DNA from: AC-37 sp045805345
GTDB lineage: Bacteria > Actinomycetota > Thermoleophilia > Solirubrobacterales > Thermoleophilaceae
Length of the DNA stretch: 7,048 nucleotides
NCBI GenBank assembly: GCA_045805345.1
Contig: JBJMLK010000182.1
Coordinates: forward strand, 1 to 7,048
Reading direction: 5' to 3'
Each line of letters opens with the position of its first letter. Position 1 is the stretch's first letter. The position numbers and the translations under genes are program-made. The notes beneath the pieces were generated by a model. It was not told the origin of the DNA and ran no database searches. It saw only the letters and a program-made list of their open reading frames with translations. Below are positions 6,398 to 7,048 of the stretch, piece after piece.

Positions 6398-7048
6398 ATG
6401 CTCGGGGGGATGAGGACCGCCGGTTTGGCGATTGCAGCGGCGCTGGTGCTGCCCGCCGTCGCTCAGGCGCACATCGAGCGGCCGTCGTACTGGCCGGACC
6501 CTCGCGTCGACAGGTCCGTGAAGCCGCACGGCACGGGCGGCCACGTGCCCAAGATCCGCTCGCTCGGCTCCGCCCTGAGCAAGAAGCCGCCGGGCGAGAC
6601 TCTCGTGGTCTGCCAGAAGCACTCGCTCAAGCGTGCGATGAAGTCGATCCACCGGGCGCGCAAGCACGGCTACGACATCCGCCCCACCGACCACCGAAAG
6701 CTGTCGCGTAAGCGGGCCAAGCGTCTGCGCAGGATCAACAGGGCGCTCGCGAAGCGCTGCAAGTACCGCGAGATCCAGCCGGCCGCCACCGCCGCCCGGA
6801 ACAACGACCGCATCGTGATCATGCCCGGCCTCTACACCGAGCCGACCGCGCGCAAGAAGCCCACGCACGACCCGAAGTGCGACAAGTACGAGGTCAACAC
6901 CGAGTTCGGCGACCCGGGCGCGCTCAGCTACGCGTACCAGGGGCACTGCCCGACCGACCAGAACCGGCTCGCCGTCATGGGCCGCAACCCGGGTAAGCAC
7001 AAGCCCCCCGACCCGCCGCGGGTCAACCGGCGCGGCATTCCCGACCTC
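6398..7048 (+). CDS. Secreted basic protein, probably a right-handed beta-helix protein (3' end missing)
   Basis: The frame is open from ATG 6398 to the window edge, giving 217 residues with no stop. Residues 1-24 are a signal peptide: Arg 6, hydrophobic core LAIAAALVLPAV, and a cleavage site after AQA 22-24, which gives a mature start HIERPSYWPDP. Residues about 42-125 are rich in Lys, Arg and His, most densely at 99-124 (RKLSRKRAKRLRRINRALAK lies at 100-119). Next comes IQPAATAARNNDRIVIMPGLYTE (126-148). This form, a repeated-exposure helix followed by DRIVIMPGLY, is how pectin-lyase-like right-handed beta-helix proteins usually open their first rung. Four cysteines (72, 121, 161 and 184) could form disulphides outside the cell. 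The rest of the helix would lie beyond the window. The function is unknown; a surface or wall-associated role is an inference. An internal ATG at 6410 is possible, but the TACGGT box 7 nt upstream favours 6398. The gene diverges from the MmgE/PrpD gene. Confidence 0.87.
   Translation, partial: MLGGMRTAGLAIAAALVLPAVAQAHIERPSYWPDPRVDRSVKPHGTGGHVPKIRSLGSALSKKPPGETLVVCQKHSLKRAMKSIHRARKHGYDIRPTDHRKLSRKRAKRLRRINRALAKRCKYREIQPAATAARNNDRIVIMPGLYTEPTARKKPTHDPKCDKYEVNTEFGDPGALSYAYQGHCPTDQNRLAVMGRNPGKHKPPDPPRVNRRGIPDL

Noticed and set aside
1..7048. tRNA, rRNA, CRISPR, insertion sequence or phage features
   Set aside because: No cloverleaf, spaced direct-repeat array, transposase or terminal repeats were seen on either strand.

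Overview
The window is GC-rich chromosomal DNA with long shadow frames on both strands, GTG/TTG start candidates and few Shine-Dalgarno sites. The gene styles (a DMT-superfamily permease, a membrane-GAF-SpoIIE phosphatase, an MmgE/PrpD-family protein and a secreted beta-helix-type protein with a basic N-terminal segment) suggest an actinobacterium, probably class Thermoleophilia (Solirubrobacterales-like). The lineage is an inference from composition and protein style, not a search result.

Layout, left to right. (1) 2-1876, plus strand: the 3' part of a gene for an exported protein with a helical N-terminal half and a beta-rich C-terminal half. It loosely resembles toroid-plus-sandwich polysaccharide lyases, but no family can be assigned. 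(2) 1854-2753, minus strand: an EamA/DMT permease, tail-to-tail with gene 1 and overlapping it by 23 bp. (3) A short divergent control region, about 2754-2860, with an inverted repeat, a 10-bp direct repeat, two TAnnnT boxes and one clear ribosome-binding site. (4) 2861-4753, plus strand: a PP2C-type (SpoIIE) serine phosphatase with a six-segment membrane domain and a GAF domain. (5) 4750-4882: a near-consensus promoter (TTGACA, 18 bp, TACGGT) whose -35 box overlaps the phosphatase stop codon, followed about 100 bp later by a strong intrinsic terminator. No convincing protein lies between them, so this looks like a free-standing small RNA gene. (6) 4881-6305, minus strand: an MmgE/PrpD-family protein whose usual active-site positions look altered. 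(7) 6398 to the window end, plus strand: the start of a secreted, very basic protein with a beta-helix-type motif, apparently read from a leaderless mRNA.

The genes do not form an operon. Orientation changes at each gene, and each appears to have its own promoter. The most notable items are the candidate small RNA, a possible recurring leaderless arrangement (TAnnnT, 7 nt, start codon), the altered MmgE/PrpD protein and the unassigned exported protein at the left edge. No tRNA, rRNA, CRISPR array, insertion sequence or phage gene was seen. No gene-free stretch exceeds 300 bases.
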